A stretch of DNA of 64,000 nt from Phoronis australis. Lineage: Eukaryota; Phoronida; Phoronidae. Below, one piece after another: positions 12,700-24,360 of the stretch. The notes beneath the pieces are model-generated. The model was not told where the DNA came from. It made no database searches and saw only the letters and a list, made by a program, of their open reading frames with translations. The first letter of the stretch is position 1. Each line of letters begins with the position of its first letter. The position numbers were made by a program, and so were the translations under genes. The stretch is from positions 62,001-126,000 of the forward strand of contig NMRA01000573.1 in the NCBI GenBank assembly GCA_002633005.1, given 5' to 3'.

Positions 12700-13980
12700 G
12701 GGTGAACATTCTCTAACTGGCTGTAATACATTTTAAATGTTTTTTTCTATTACCTTTAGAGCACTTCTGAGCGCATTCGCAGTTCTTTCTACCTAATTCC
12801 GAGTTTAAGCAAGCCACACTGGTTGCTTAAACTTGGAATAATCAATTTCTTCTCTAAAAAAATTCGCGATGTGAACCGAACCTTCTCTTAATGATTGCAA
12901 TACAATGTAAATACATTTTCTATTACTTTCGAAACACCTATGAATGCATTCGCAGTTGTTTTCTACCCCTATTCCAAGTTTAAGCAAGGGCGTGGCTCGC
13001 TTCAACTTGGAATAAATCAATTTCTGCTTCACAGCACGTGTGAACCAAACATTCTCTGACTGGTTGCAATACATTTTAAATGCTTTTTTCTATTACCTTT
13101 AGAATACTTCTGAGCGCATTCGCAGTTTTTTAACCCCGTAAATTCAACGTTTAAGCGAGATACGCCCTTGCTTTAACTTGGAATAATTCAAATTCTGCTT
13201 TAGTGAACCACACACACGGTAACTGGTTGCAAGACATTTTAAATGCATTTTCTAATAATTTTGGAACACTTCTGAGCGCATTCGCAGTTTTTTTTTCTAC
13301 CCAATTCCAAGTTTAAGCAAGGGCGTGGCTCGCTTAAACTGGGAATAATTCAGTTTCCGCCTTACAAAAATCACGTGGTTAACCAAACATTCTTTCACTG
13401 GTTCCAATACATTGTAAATGTATGTTCTATTACTTTTGAAACACCCCTGAATACATTTCGTAGTTTTTTGTACCCAATTCCAAGTTTAAGCAAGCCACGC
13501 CCTGGCTTAAACTTGGAATAATTCAATTTTTTCTTTACAAAAAATCGTGTGGTGTAGCAAATATTCTCTGACCGGTTACAGTATGTCAGAAATGCATTTT
13601 CTATTATGTTTGGAACACCTCTGAATGCATTCTCAATTGTTTTTTACCCAATTCCAAGTTTAAGGAAGCCACACCCTTGCTTAACTTGGAATGATTGTTT
13701 ATTAGCTTTACAAAGTCACTTGGTGAACCAAACATTTTCTGGCTGGTTAAAATATGATGGAAGCACAACTTTTTTCATATCTTGAGACTTTATTGAACAC
13801 CGTTAACAATTATTTTCTTCCGAATTCCACGTTTAAGCATTCCATTCTATTTTCGCTTTACAAACCCTATGTTGTGAAGTAAGCATTCCCTGAAAGTTTA
13901 CAAGGCATTACGAACAATTTTTTCTATCCCTGTAAATTATCGGCGATTAACTTTTACCCAATGCCAAGTTCAAAAGATGA
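12700..13980. repeat. Tandem satellite-like array, ~173-bp monomers with an internal palindrome
   Basis: The landmark CATTCGCAGTT (and variants) recurs at 12774, 12947, 13117, 13279, 13454, 13628 and about 13801, so the period is 162-175 bp. Most monomers contain a hairpin with arms ATTCCAAGTTTAAGCAAG / CTTGCTTAAACTTGGAAT around a short GC-rich core. These lie at 12796-12839, 12971-13013, 13142-13184, 13304-13346, 13477-13519 and 13651-13692. The last monomer, near 13824, has lost one arm. There is no coding potential. Confidence 0.88.
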
Positions 13981-15125
13981 CTGTAGTAAAATAATGCAGC
14001 AGTAAACCAATTCTAACATACACATAAAACTTACATTTGCCCGAGTTGCACTCCAAACAAAACTGATTCATATTTTATTGTAAAAACACTAATGCTGACA
14101 GCAGTCTCTGATTGGCTGATATGTCAGTGGTTGACAGGGTATCGACTGCTTATCACATATTTCTGCTCCATATTGGAGCATTGAGTGGATAGAGTTTACA
14201 TTGCGTTTTATAATTGTATCACCGATTCTTATTATTTACTTTTTGCCAGTGTAGTAAAAATTCCCCATGCCTTTTTGTACATGGCACCTAGTTGTTCAAA
14301 CTCTGCGAAAAAGGTGTCGTCTAAGAGGGCGGACATAGGACACCATCCGTTCCCCTTGCCTTGGTATACTGTTCCCTTTAATAAGCAAACTTGGAATCAA
14401 TGTCTTTTCATTTCACAAAAAAACTATGTGGCGAAGCAAGCTTTCTCTCGCAGATTGCGATAAACTGTAAACGCAATTCCTGTTCTTGATACTACTCTTA
14501 ACACATTAGCATTCGTCTTCTACATAATTTCAAATTTAACCAGTACTTAAAACAGTATGGGGTTTTACATTTTCAATTGTATAAAAAAATTTAATACTTT
14601 TAATTAGACACTTTCATAGACAAAAAATGAAATCCTAGAGTTGGGCCCATTCTTTTTGGAAACCCCAGGTGATCACGGAAAACATGTTCTCCATCTTAGT
14701 GCAGGTGGACCGTAGTCTCTCACTGGAGATGATGTATGTTACAACAAAAATGGTGGATAGTTTTTAAAGACATTTGAAAAGAAGAATGTGACTTTGCTTT
14801 AACAATGTCTGCATAGACAGGTCTAAGTTTTTATTTTTTCTAACATACCACCAAATTATAATACAACATAAAACATACTCTGTAAAGGCACAAAGGCTGG
14901 CATACAGTATTTTTCAAACTAAACTACACAATGTCGTAATTTGACAAGGCTAATAAAATATTTGTTTCTTTTCCAATAGAATCCAATCCAATTCTAGCTA
15001 AATCTCAACAAAAACAACTTATTGAACAAGACCAGTCACAAACAAAAAATTAAGGACTAGACACAATGTCGGCATTCAACTCTGACAAAAGTTCGACTAC
15101 GTAAACTGAAAAATTATTCTGGTAA
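13981..15125. other. Gene-free AT-rich stretch with one diverged satellite monomer
   Basis: From about 14380 to 14550 a degenerate monomer of the 12700-13980 array is recognisable (AACTTGGAATCAATG, then a GCATTCGTCTTCTAC landmark). The only open frame of note, 14185-14463 plus, has no recognisable domain. The rest shows nothing I can name. Confidence 0.4.
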
Positions 15126-15129
15126 GAAG

Positions 15130-15290
15130 TTTATCCAAATTTGGCAGTCTTGGAGACTTCTGTTGAAGTCCCTCAATTTGTTGGCATCAGGTGATACATA
15201 GTTACATCTAAAATGCTCTCTGTCCCGACCAAGGTTTGAACCCAGGACTTTCTGCTTACCCGTTAGCCAACACCTGATGTGATCAACATA
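15130..15290 (-). mobile_element. tRNA-derived SINE-like repeat
   Basis: On the minus strand GTTGGCTAACGGGTAAGC (A-box region, about 15275-15258) is followed by the B-box-like CCTGGGTTCAAACC (15246-15232), then a body of about 100 bp. The box sequences and spacing are those of a tRNA-derived SINE head. There is no cloverleaf with a proper acceptor stem. Confidence 0.6.
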
Positions 15291-16360
15291 CGGCGTATGT
15301 GAAGACCAACAGTTATACGACATCATTCACTGCGCAGTAAAAGAAAAGTGTTCAAGCATCAGGTTAAGGTTATGGGAGATCTTAGACAAATGTCTAAACT
15401 TGGTAAAGCGGAAAACATATCTTGCAAATGGCTGATAGGATTCTAATAAAAACTTTCAGATCTTGTACTTTATGCACTGTTCCCTATCAGACTTTTAGAG
15501 ATTGTCCTTTGACTGATCTACTTTGGCATGGGAGGGCTAGCTAAAACAGGGACTTTCAGTTATTTCATGAAGAACTCAAACATTGATTAAAACGAAAAGG
15601 GTTACTAAAAAACAGAATCAGCATTTTTCAGATTCCATCTTGAACATTTATATAAAAAGAAAATTGGTCATGTTATAGACTCCACTGTTTTGTTATGAAT
15701 GTATTCCTTTTTCCGGAAGCTTATTGAAAATATGGTCAAAGGACCCAATTAATGGCAGATTGATATATAAAGTCATTATATACAGACTCTCTACTTTCAT
15801 GAATTAAAGTAGTGTTTTAGAAAGTTAAATTCCAAAGTTTGTAGATATTTGTCAGTAAGGTGCCACATAACCTTATGGCCTGACATTAAATTTTGGGTTA
15901 CTCATGTTTCATTACATGACAACTGATACTTCTGTGTTCTGATTGTCCGGAACACAGTTTGATAATTTTGACCCACCACCCTGTGGAATAACACTTTTCA
16001 TTTACGCCACCAGGATGTCACGCAACTAGCAATGTGACCAATCAGATATCATAAAAATCATAAACCCTGACAGCAAAGTAAGCAGATAATGTCAGTACAT
16101 CAAAGCATTAAAGAAGCATCAGTAGCCATTAAATAAAAAATATAGACTGGTCTATCAGGCAGATTAGGTTACATAGACCTGAGAGGGACATATGCTGCAT
16201 TTAAGGTGATTCATTGGCAAGCAGCTTCAAATGCTGTAACAGCAATGAAATTGGGTCCTCCAACTTTGGCTAATCTGTTGACCTACAGACAGAGCACAGT
16301 AGCACGAATGGTTATCACCGATTCTGTGTAAGCGATAAAGATGTTCACTAACATGTGCTG
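15291..16360. other. Gene-free stretch
   Basis: No open frame, repeat or RNA structure stands out in this AT-rich interval. If the candidate terminal exon at 16361-16446 is real, this would hold its 3' UTR. I see no clear minus-strand AATAAA close to that stop. Confidence 0.3.
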
Positions 16361-16446
16361 TCAATGAGACCAGTTGTGTGTCTCTGATTTAGTAGCTTGA
16401 ACGTGCTGCGTCACTTGAGAGGGACTCTTCCTCTTATCCTTGGAAC
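16361..16446 (-). CDS. Possible terminal coding exon of an unidentified minus-strand gene
   Basis: A good acceptor (TTTTAAACAG) at 16447-16448 opens a phase 1 exon encoding about 28 residues (SKDKRKSPSQVTQHVQAT onward) ending NWSH and TGA at 16361-16363. The composition looks coding, but it matches no family I recognise. It could be the C-terminal tail of the receptor gene whose 5' half lies at 28717-37343, the end of a small unrelated gene, or chance. Confidence 0.25.
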
Positions 16447-16776
16447 CTGTTTAAAATAAATAGAATAGTTTAAATTCCTTTTATGCAAACATGATAATAA
16501 TACTACATACAAAACTCTTCAATCAAAAATACGCATTACAGACAAAATTGTTTTCAAGTTGACGTGCATAATACTTGTGACAAATACATATATAACGAGC
16601 TTTGAAAGAGAACAAGGATACAGATGTATTGTCAGTAGTTGAATGTTGGATCTGTAAGAAAATCAAGTAAATGGAAAATCTATTATTCTTTGTTTCCACA
16701 TTTTGACAATGATAATTTATTTGTCAGCAGATTCAAACAATATCACTCATCGCATTCAAGTATTTTATGTACTAGA

Positions 16777-17078
16777 CAGTGGCGGATCTAGGATTCCATA
16801 AGGCCCAACATGTTGCCTCAGGGAATTGGGCAAAGCGCGATTGTATATGCACAGGGCACCCGAAAGTTGTGGGAGCTGAGGATGCAGACCTTCTGTTCAG
16901 AAAATTTATCGGTGGACTAAAAACAACGGTAACACGATTCCACCGCAATCTGGGATCTGAGCCCCCCCATCTCTACCGGTCCTAGTTAGTGAACTCTCTT
17001 TTTCTTCGCGCTTCACGCTGTTTCTGTTTCATTTTGCTGGCGGCAGCCAAGGGGGTAAGGGGCGGGCCCCCGCCTATG
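16777..17078. mobile_element. Short GGCGGATC-family DNA transposon (MITE)
   Basis: The left end is CAGTGGCGGATCTAGG and the right end, reversed, is CATAGGCGGGGGCCC. Flanks CTAGA and CTATA look like a 5-bp duplication with one mismatch. Related ends occur at 23083, 24355, 36402 and 47264. It has no transposase, and GC-rich runs near the ends are typical of this family in the window. Confidence 0.65.
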
Positions 17079-18285
17079 CTATAGACAACTAAATAAGTAT
17101 AAATGAAAGCGTTGAAGGAACAAACACGTTCCTGATAGAAGACAACCTTCAAGGACAATGACAACTGCATAAAAAACTGAAAATCACCTATCTTGCATAA
17201 CGAATGACCAATATTAACACAACTTAGATATGTCATTATTTCTGTATGTTCCTCACTCACATGGGAACATTTGTATCAAACATTACTGTATGCCACCATG
17301 TTTCAGTCCAGTTGTTAAATGTTATCAACTGTATTTAGAGATGCCGACAACCTGCAAAAGATGCATATGCATATGTTACCTCACTCAGTCTAACATGGTT
17401 GCTTTTCAAACAGCGAATGCTGGGCAGTGGTTTGTAAGCTATTGTGCCAAAGCAAGTGGTATGGACAGTGTTATTTCACTGGGCCACTTTTGTCTGTCTT
17501 TACATACATTGGTGTATTGTTATGTGGGTCTGTACTGAGCAGAGACAGGCAAAAATATCGTACGCCAGAAAAGTCTAATCATCTCTATGAGAACATTCAA
17601 AAACCAGTCAACAGAACTTAGAGAGTTGTGTTCTGTAACTAAATAACTTTTGTCTGATTGTCATCAATATTTAGACCTGATGACATCACGCAGCATACCA
17701 ATGAAAAATTAATATATATTAAATTGCATGTTTACAAATGAAATGAGTATTTCCACTTTATTTGCCAAAAATAACACTTTTACTCAACAAGCTTTATCTG
17801 AACTTCTTCGTAACCAGATAAGAAAGAATTACAGATCCCTGCTTAGGCCATGCTGGCAGCGATTGACGATGTCATAAGTGAGATATAAATGAAAACACTT
17901 CCACCAATTACGAGCAAATTGCGAGCTCCAAGCACTGGCGTATACACGGAGGTGAGGTGGCAGGTACAACGGGGCATGACAAACTGTTCAATGTAAAACC
18001 CCTCTCGGTAAGGTACATTCATTGTATCCTATCCTAGCTCTTAATGATCTTTTAAGTATTAAAATACTTTTCATTGCAAAGGTCCCAGGTTGCCAGTCAT
18101 TTCAGCCCCTCGGTCAGAAACCCAATCATCCCAGTCAAACCACCTTTGGAAACAATTACCAAGACCATAATAACATACAGAATGGGCAATAAAAATAATT
18201 AAAACAGAAACAATAACTCACGACAAACGAATTCATGTCCACCATTCGAAATCTTAGTTAACAGTTGCACACTAGATGTCGCAAG
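17079..18285. other. Gene-free stretch
   Basis: Short open frames on both strands show no recognisable domain and no splice pattern that links them. I see no gene or clear repeat here. Confidence 0.3.
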
Positions 18286-18289
18286 TGCT

Positions 18290-18375
18290 TGCTTAATCTC
18301 AAGATCACTTGCGTGAACTTGGAATAGAAACTTATTCCAAGTTCACTCATGATTCCAAGTTGAAGTACAACATCT
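18290..18375. repeat. Palindromic module, inverted partner of 12250-12380
   Basis: It contains GCTTAATCTCAAGATC, then GTGAACTTGGAATAG, CTATTCCAAGTTCAC-type inverted words, and ATTCCAAGTTGAAGTACAAC. Read on the other strand it follows 12250-12380 in the same order. It may be the second end of a composite element or an independent copy. Confidence 0.45.
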
Positions 18376-19705
18376 CGTACGCCTGACTCGGGAGAGTGTT
18401 TGGTGTAAGCAATGAAAGTACCTCTGGGACCTGGTTCAGTCTTCTTTGGTCAATCAATTAAGGATGAGGCCAACCAGTGTATTTAAACCAGCTCGTGAAT
18501 ATAAAGTGCATACTTTTGCAAACGTTTAAAACAGGCGTAACTTGTTTCATAGAAGAGATACATGTAGGTCCATTGTGATCACTCCTGGCACTGATGCATG
18601 GGCTCACTCAGTCAGTTGTCGCGCTAGCCCGACATTGTCGGCGGGGTCGGCCGGGCTGTATTCGTTGTGGTTAAAGTTACTTGTACATGTAAATACTGAA
18701 CTTTTGGACGATCATTGGCAAGAGTTTTTGGATTTAAAAATTACCATCCCACACATCGTAAGTCACAGCTCTCGCCACTGAGCTGAGTTGCGGAACCTCG
18801 AGTCGTTTTTCAAAGTAGCGGAATCAGTGTTACGGTAAATAATATTACATTTCATGAGAGTACAAGGACTAATTTGATTTTCTTCAATTTTTAGTTGCCA
18901 ATTAAATAGGGGGGGGGCTTGGCAGACTGGTTTAAGTCGACTAATTCATCCAATTAAAACTTGGGAGTCGCAGAGCGCAATTGAAATCCGTCAGTTCGAG
19001 ATTGTGAAGGAACTGAATAAATAGGGGTCACAATACAAAAAATGAGAGAAATAAGAGACAATGTGAAATGCTGTAAGGCCGAATCAATGCACTGACATGA
19101 CAAGACTGAACGAAAAATCTCTCCTGTGCGCTGCAAAGCCACAGTGGGTTAGTCCCACAGACTGCAAAAAGGGATAGGCATGATGTGAAGAATTGTAAGA
19201 TGGCCGTTCTTAATTGGCTTACCTCAAAATAATTGCTTCTTGGTGGTTAGTGGTAGGCTAATTGGTCCAATTTTGTTGCACACCCAGAAGAATTAATGAG
19301 GGACATGATATTGCAACATCAAACAAACGTTTTAAGTATTAAAACTCATATTTCTTGTCTGACAATTTTCAAAATGCAAAAACCTAATCACGTGTAGTTT
19401 TCACGAACTATTCAAAACTTTCACTAAACGAAAATTTACTTGTCGCCCCCAATGTGTTTATGATGTGCCTCATTGTATCTAGAGAATGATAACATCAGCT
19501 GCCTGGTGCTATTTAATTAACCACAAGCCGGTTTATTTAACTCCAAAAATAAAATATAAAACTACAAACTTACCACATATTCTGTTACCGACGTCATCAA
19601 CCACAACTACTTTAGTTTGGCTCGACCATAAAATCGCCCAAGTCTATACAAAGCCAAAGGTTTAAAAGTAAAAGATAATTTCGAAAATTAAAGTCGAAGT
19701 TGAAG
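18376..19705. other. Gene-free stretch leading into a duplicated segment
   Basis: Nothing recognisable is seen up to about 19590. From there to 19705 the sequence is a diverged copy of 25675-25755 (shared words ACTTTAGTTTG and AAAGTCGAAGT). A donor-like GTAAGTTTG lies on the minus strand at about 19574. It closes a short open stretch (minus, about 19640-19575, containing QTKVVVVDDVGNRIC) that I cannot join to a gene. Confidence 0.3.
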
Positions 19706-19709
19706 TTAA

Positions 19710-20899
19710 AGGGGAAGGCAACCTTTTTCCATGTCATTTTGAGCTAAAATAAGGTTGGTTGGTTATCCTAGACATATTTTCCACTTAATTACACCTTTTC
19801 GTAATTTTATAGATTACTCATCCGCTACTCCGGAAGTGACGTTTTAGGAGGCAAGCGTTTCCCGCCACTTGGCTTTGCGTTGACTTTACCGTGCGAATCT
19901 GTTCTATTCTANNNNNNNNNNNNNNNNNNNNNNNNNNNNNNNNNNNNNNNNNNNNNNNNNNNNNNNNNNNNNNNNNNNNNNNNNNNNNNNNNNNNNNNNN
20001 NNNNNNNNNNNNNNNNNNNNNNNNNNNNNNNNNNNNNNNNNNNNNNNNNNNNNNNNNNNNNNNNNNNNNNNNNNNNNNNNNNNNNNNNNNNNNNNNNNNN
20101 NNNNNNNNNNNNNNNNNNNNNNNNNNNNNNNNNNNNNNNNNNNNNNNNNNNNNNNNNNNNNNNNNNNNNNNNNNNNNNNNNNNNNNNNNNNNNNNNNNNN
20201 NNNNNNNNNNNNNNNNNNNNNNNNNNNNNNNNNNNNNNNNNNNNNNNNNNNNNNNNNNNNNNNNNNNNNNNNNNNNNNNNNNNNNNNNNNNNNNNNNNNN
20301 NNNNNNNNNNNNNNNNNNNNNNNNNNNNNNNNNNNNNNNNNNNNNNNNNNNNNNNNNNNNNNNNNNNNNNNNNNNNNNNNNNNNNNNNNNNNNNNNNNNN
20401 NNNNNNNNNNNNNNNNNNNNNNNNNNNNNNNNNNNNNNNNNNNNNNNNNNNNNNNNNNNNNNNNNNNNNNNNNNNNNNNNNNNNNNNNNNNNNNNNNNNN
20501 NNNNNNNNNNNNNNNNNNNNNNNNNNNNNNNNNNNNNNNNNNNNNNNNNNNNNNNNNNNNNNNNNNNNNNNNNNNNNNNNNNNNNNNNNNNNNNNNNNNN
20601 NNNNNNNNNNNNNNNNNNNNNNNNNNNNNNNNNNNNNNNNNNNNNNNNNNNNNNNNNNNNNNNNNNNNNNNNNNNNNNNNNNNNNNNNNNNNNNNNNNNC
20701 TGACTCGGCAGCTCTCACAGTCAGACTATATGAAAAGAAATTGGCGCGAAATGCTTGCCTCCTAAAACGTCACTTCCGGAAGAGCGGACGAGTAATTAAT
20801 AAAATTACGAAAAGCTGTAATTAAGTGGAAAATATGTCTAGGATAACCAACCAACCTTATTTTAGCTCAAAATGACATGGAAAAAGGTTGTCTTTGCTT
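19710..20899. mobile_element. Long-TIR DNA transposon at a TTAA site, interior lost in an assembly gap
   Basis: Inverted repeats of about 160 bp, 19710-19870 and 20738-20899, share CAACCTTTTTCCATGTCA, GTGACGTTTTAGGAGGCAAG and most bases between. TTAA lies at both outer edges (19706-19709 and 20900-20903). A diverged duplicate of the host sequence at about 25745-25770 lacks the element, giving a natural empty site. TTAA duplications are made by piggyBac- and Kolobok-type elements, and GGGGAAGG-like ends lean towards Kolobok. The gap at 19912-20699 hides the interior, so autonomy cannot be judged. Confidence 0.78.
19912..20699. other. Assembly gap (788 Ns)
   Basis: An unbroken run of N lies between the two inverted repeats of the TTAA element. 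Open frames reported across it are artefacts. Its true length and content are unknown. Confidence 1.
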
Positions 20900-20903
20900 T
20901 TAA

Positions 20904-21330
20904 AGTCTGGGCCAATGAAGTAGAGACTCTTAACACGCAGAAACTAGACCCGATAGTATCTCACTGATTCGAGACGCCCGTTTTATGGCGCAATGTTGTG
21001 CTGAATGTTCCAAAATACGCTAATCGTTAGGGGTCTAAAGTTTAAGGCGAAAACCAATAAAATCAGGGTAAACTCAAATTTGCGTCATCGGAACTGCCAA
21101 ATTTGGAATTTACGTGAAAGACACACCTTATATACAATGAACTAGGCCAGTTCCTACAAAATTGTGACACTTGTTTATCTCACGACTCATCCAATAGACG
21201 GCGTTCCCGTCACACTTACAAACTAGGCTATGCCTAGGTTCGCACACCTTGTCCCACTTCCTATGAATCTCCAGTCGCAATGGCATATTTTTACGACCTT
21301 CTTACGAAGATCGCATATGAGCAGTCTGTG
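20904..21330. repeat. Duplicated segment, copy 1
   Basis: This continues the copy that begins at 19590 and is collinear with 25755-26140. Shared words include GCCAATGAAGT(A/T)GAGACTCTT, TGTTCCAAAATACGCTA, AAATTTGCGTCATCG and AGGCCAGTTCCT. Small indels throughout suggest an old duplication or an unrecognised interspersed repeat. No open frame is conserved between the copies. Confidence 0.75.
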
Positions 21331-23082
21331 GCGATTTAATTAACTACAACATGTCGTCCGGCTTTGATCTGAACCGGCAGATTCTGTGGTGCGCAAACCG
21401 ATCGAGTGGTAATCTCGTTAGGGTGTCAACAGTAAAATTCTTTCTCGGGTTGCTGGGTAAAAGAACTCGTTTCGACTCACTGACGCAAAACTAACAGCCA
21501 ACTTCACCACAGTAAACTTCTGAAGTCGCTCTTCTTTTTTATGGAAGCGAGTGTTGATACCTGAATAATTTAAGGGGGGGTTATGCCTGGCGTCGGTTTT
21601 GTGACAGGGAAAAGAGTAACAGTTAATTCCATGAAGACGTGACCTTGCTTAACATAAAAGGTAGTGCGATTTTTCAAAAACAGAATCAGAGAGGTAATTG
21701 GTTCTATCATTATGACCTCGCCATGAGCGGTTCCATTTAAAGAAAGGCGTGGCTACTGATGTCATCAACGTCGGGACCCCTCCAGAGGTTGGTGCCACTA
21801 AATATCATTGAAAGAATTTTGATTTCAAAAGAAGAGATGAGCAGAAAATTGATGCAATCACCGGCCAGGACCCTCTCCGTCGGGTTCCCATTTTAAATCA
21901 AGTGATATACAGGTTCAAGAAATGACGAGAAAAGAGAACGACACCACTGTAATCCTCGGAGTAGGTGTGTATTCTTGAACTTAAAAATCAGAATCAAGTT
22001 GCTCACGACAATCAGTGTATAAGAAGTTAATTCGGACTTTTGTCGAAGTACTTGATTGACAGCACGTTTTCAAGTGCATTTTAGATGGCCTATACTGCAA
22101 AAAGTCTGTTGACCTCACCCCCCCCNAAACGATCTGGCCAGGGACATCAAGGGTAAATACAGCAGTGGTAGTTGATGAAACTTCTCTTAAAGTTTCTCTT
22201 TTTTACATGCTGGACTGAGTTTCTTTTCTCCACTGACCCCAACCCTCCGTCGACTAAGCCCGGTTTCACTCCGACACCCGGCAGAAAATTGTTTTGGGAG
22301 GAATATTTTTGAAGTGAAAGACTTAATTCTGTGTTCGTCTTTTAACGAAAATAAACGAGGTGAAAAAAGCAACCCAAATTTATAATAAAGAAATAGAAAT
22401 GCACCCCTCCAAGTGTGACAGGCCTCACCATCCCCGTGTGAGTGCTAACTCCCAGAAATAGTAAAATACTAAAATATTCTCAAGCGTGTCAGCGTTAGGA
22501 CGAAGGATAAGCCACAACCACAATCGCAGATCTTTTTACAATATTGCGAATAGTAATAACGAGTTTACTGAAGAACATCGCCTACTGAAGAACATCGCCG
22601 GAAACTCAACATACCCGGTATTACACTGTGTGCCAAAGTTCTGTTTTTAAAATTCAAGATCCCTGACGGCCGGGTTGTCAGTAAAGCTTGCGTCGATAAC
22701 ATCTCAAACGTGGGGATCGACTTATCCGGCTTTGATTTTGTTAATTGGCTTAATGACATCTTAGTGCTCACGGTCTGAATAAATTGTCATGTATTCTTTA
22801 AGTTCAGCTCCCAACAATAGCTAGAGCTGGAGGTTGTGCCGGTATATAACCGGCACGAGCCACGTGCTGAGCCAACATCCAGAGGAAGTGGTTTGGACAT
22901 GCCGACAGTTGGCTTAGCGGACAGCTCTACATGTAATTCTTCATGAAGCTTTCGCCCTCCAACTCAAGTCAGCGACGCTGTGGAGGACTATGAACTCAAG
23001 TTAGCGGACTGCTCTATGTGAGGTCTCCTTCGACCGACAATTCGCAGGAGCCGGGCAAACGCGTCCCAGACTCTAATAACTT
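21331..23082. other. Gene-free stretch
   Basis: Short open frames occur (for example plus strand about 22620-22777 containing KFKIPDGRVV, and minus strand 22187-22372), but none has a recognised domain or partner exons. A short hairpin with stem GCCGGT/ACCGGC lies near 22839-22855. A single N follows a C-run at 22126. Confidence 0.3.
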
Positions 23083-24355
23083 CATAGGCGGATTTAGGGG
23101 GGGGCCAGGGGGCCCAGCCCCCCCATTACCAGCAATATTGAAACCGTGAATTGCGCATGCGCGAAAATCACTCAGTTAGCCCCCTTCAGAATACATGGGA
23201 TGCGCAGAAAACACAGCGTGAGGGTCTTATTCATGAATCAATCACATTTGCCGATAGCACATAACATAGATAAGTATTTTGTTAAAAACGTGGCCAAGTT
23301 TCAGCAAAATTGGAAAAAAATTTATGTTTAACATGGTATGGCCAAAGTTTTGGCTTATTTTGTCGCTTCGATCAGTGGAATTGCCGCTAAAAACCCGAAA
23401 GTGCATGTGAGAAAACGATAATTTTCTACCAAGCCTTTCATGTGCGGTTAGTTGCCGATAGACCCAACAGATGTCATTATAATCAAGATTGAAATGTAGG
23501 ATTTTGAAGAAAATTAGACAAAATTTTGTATTTAACATGGGGTCGCCGAAAATTGCCAATTTTGGCCTTTTGATATCAGTTTATCGTCATAGACTAGCAT
23601 TAGTGGGTCTAGTTAATTCGAAGTTTTTGGTTAAATCACTGATAATATTCACACCAGTATACTAATAAACGTTTTCTCTATATATNGCAATGAAGAAAAT
23701 TTACTTCATTTTTTAAAGAAAATGGAACCTGAGTGGCGATGAAAAAACAGAAGCTGCTGGTAAGATGTGAATTTTAATCGAAGCCTTAGTGAATCACTCA
23801 GAAACTCGCAATACACTCTTTGTCAAACCTTATCTTAGGACGATTTCCAAAGCAATCCCGTCATTATCGCCAACACGAAAAACGGATTTGGTTTTTTGGG
23901 CATTTGAAGACTATTTTAAATACGACAAATTTGTTAAGAATTGATGGCACAAAATATAAAACGTGTAATAAGCATTACAAAAAGAAGTAGGTTTCGCGCG
24001 CAAACGCTGTGGACCATAAACAAGTAGGTTTCTTGGTATACTATAAGTAGTTAATTCGTGGTGGTGTAGTGGTAATGCACGCGCGCTCTAACCGCTAGGT
24101 CGTGAGTTCGAATCTTTGGATTTTGCAATTTTTCCTGTTTGACACTTTCTCCTTTTTTTGTTTTCTTTGCCTCCTTTTCTTGGATAATACTTCAGGAATC
24201 AAGGAAAATGCTTGATTTTTAGAGGTAAAAACAGAAAAATTTCCTCACCCCATTCGGTGCTATGCGCATCTACTATTGTGGTTCACTTTGCGCAAATGCT
24301 TACAGCCGGACAAAATGTTGGGCCCCCCCCTTGTGATATCCTAGATCCGCCATTG
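23083..24355. mobile_element. GGCGGATC-family DNA transposon, 1.27 kb
   Basis: Ends are CATAGGCGGATTTAGG (left) and CAATGGCGGATCTAGG (right, reversed), each followed by G/C-rich runs. The 5-bp target duplication AACTT lies at 23078-23082 and 24356-24360. CA-starting ends and 5-bp duplications fit hAT-type lineages. The interior has only short frames, so this is a non-autonomous copy. A tRNA-like SINE head is nested at about 24057-24120. Confidence 0.78.
24057..24120 (+). mobile_element. tRNA-like SINE head
   Basis: A TGGTGTAGTGGTAATGCA A-box region and a B box GTGAGTTCGAATC have tRNA-like spacing. The T-stem does not pair (GTGAG against CTTTG) and no acceptor stem forms, so this is a SINE head or tRNA pseudogene nested in the 23083-24355 element. 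Confidence 0.5.
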
Positions 24356-24360
24356 AACTT

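Noticed and set aside
14185-14463. Plus-strand frame with a Met-Ala-Pro-Ser-Cys start, possible THAP-like domain
   Set aside because: The required Cys-His spacing is missing and the second half overlaps a diverged satellite monomer.
18082-18150. Minus-strand stretch reading WFDWDDWVSDRGAEM
   Set aside because: It looks protein-like, but no splice acceptor in the right phase, no partner exons and no family were found. The alternative frame is a T-rich hydrophobic artefact.
19880-20824. Long open frames spanning 19880-20824 on both strands
   Set aside because: They are made almost wholly of N from the assembly gap.
24057-24130. tRNA gene
   Set aside because: The boxes are present, but the T-stem and acceptor stem do not pair and it is nested in a transposon. 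It is best read as a SINE head.
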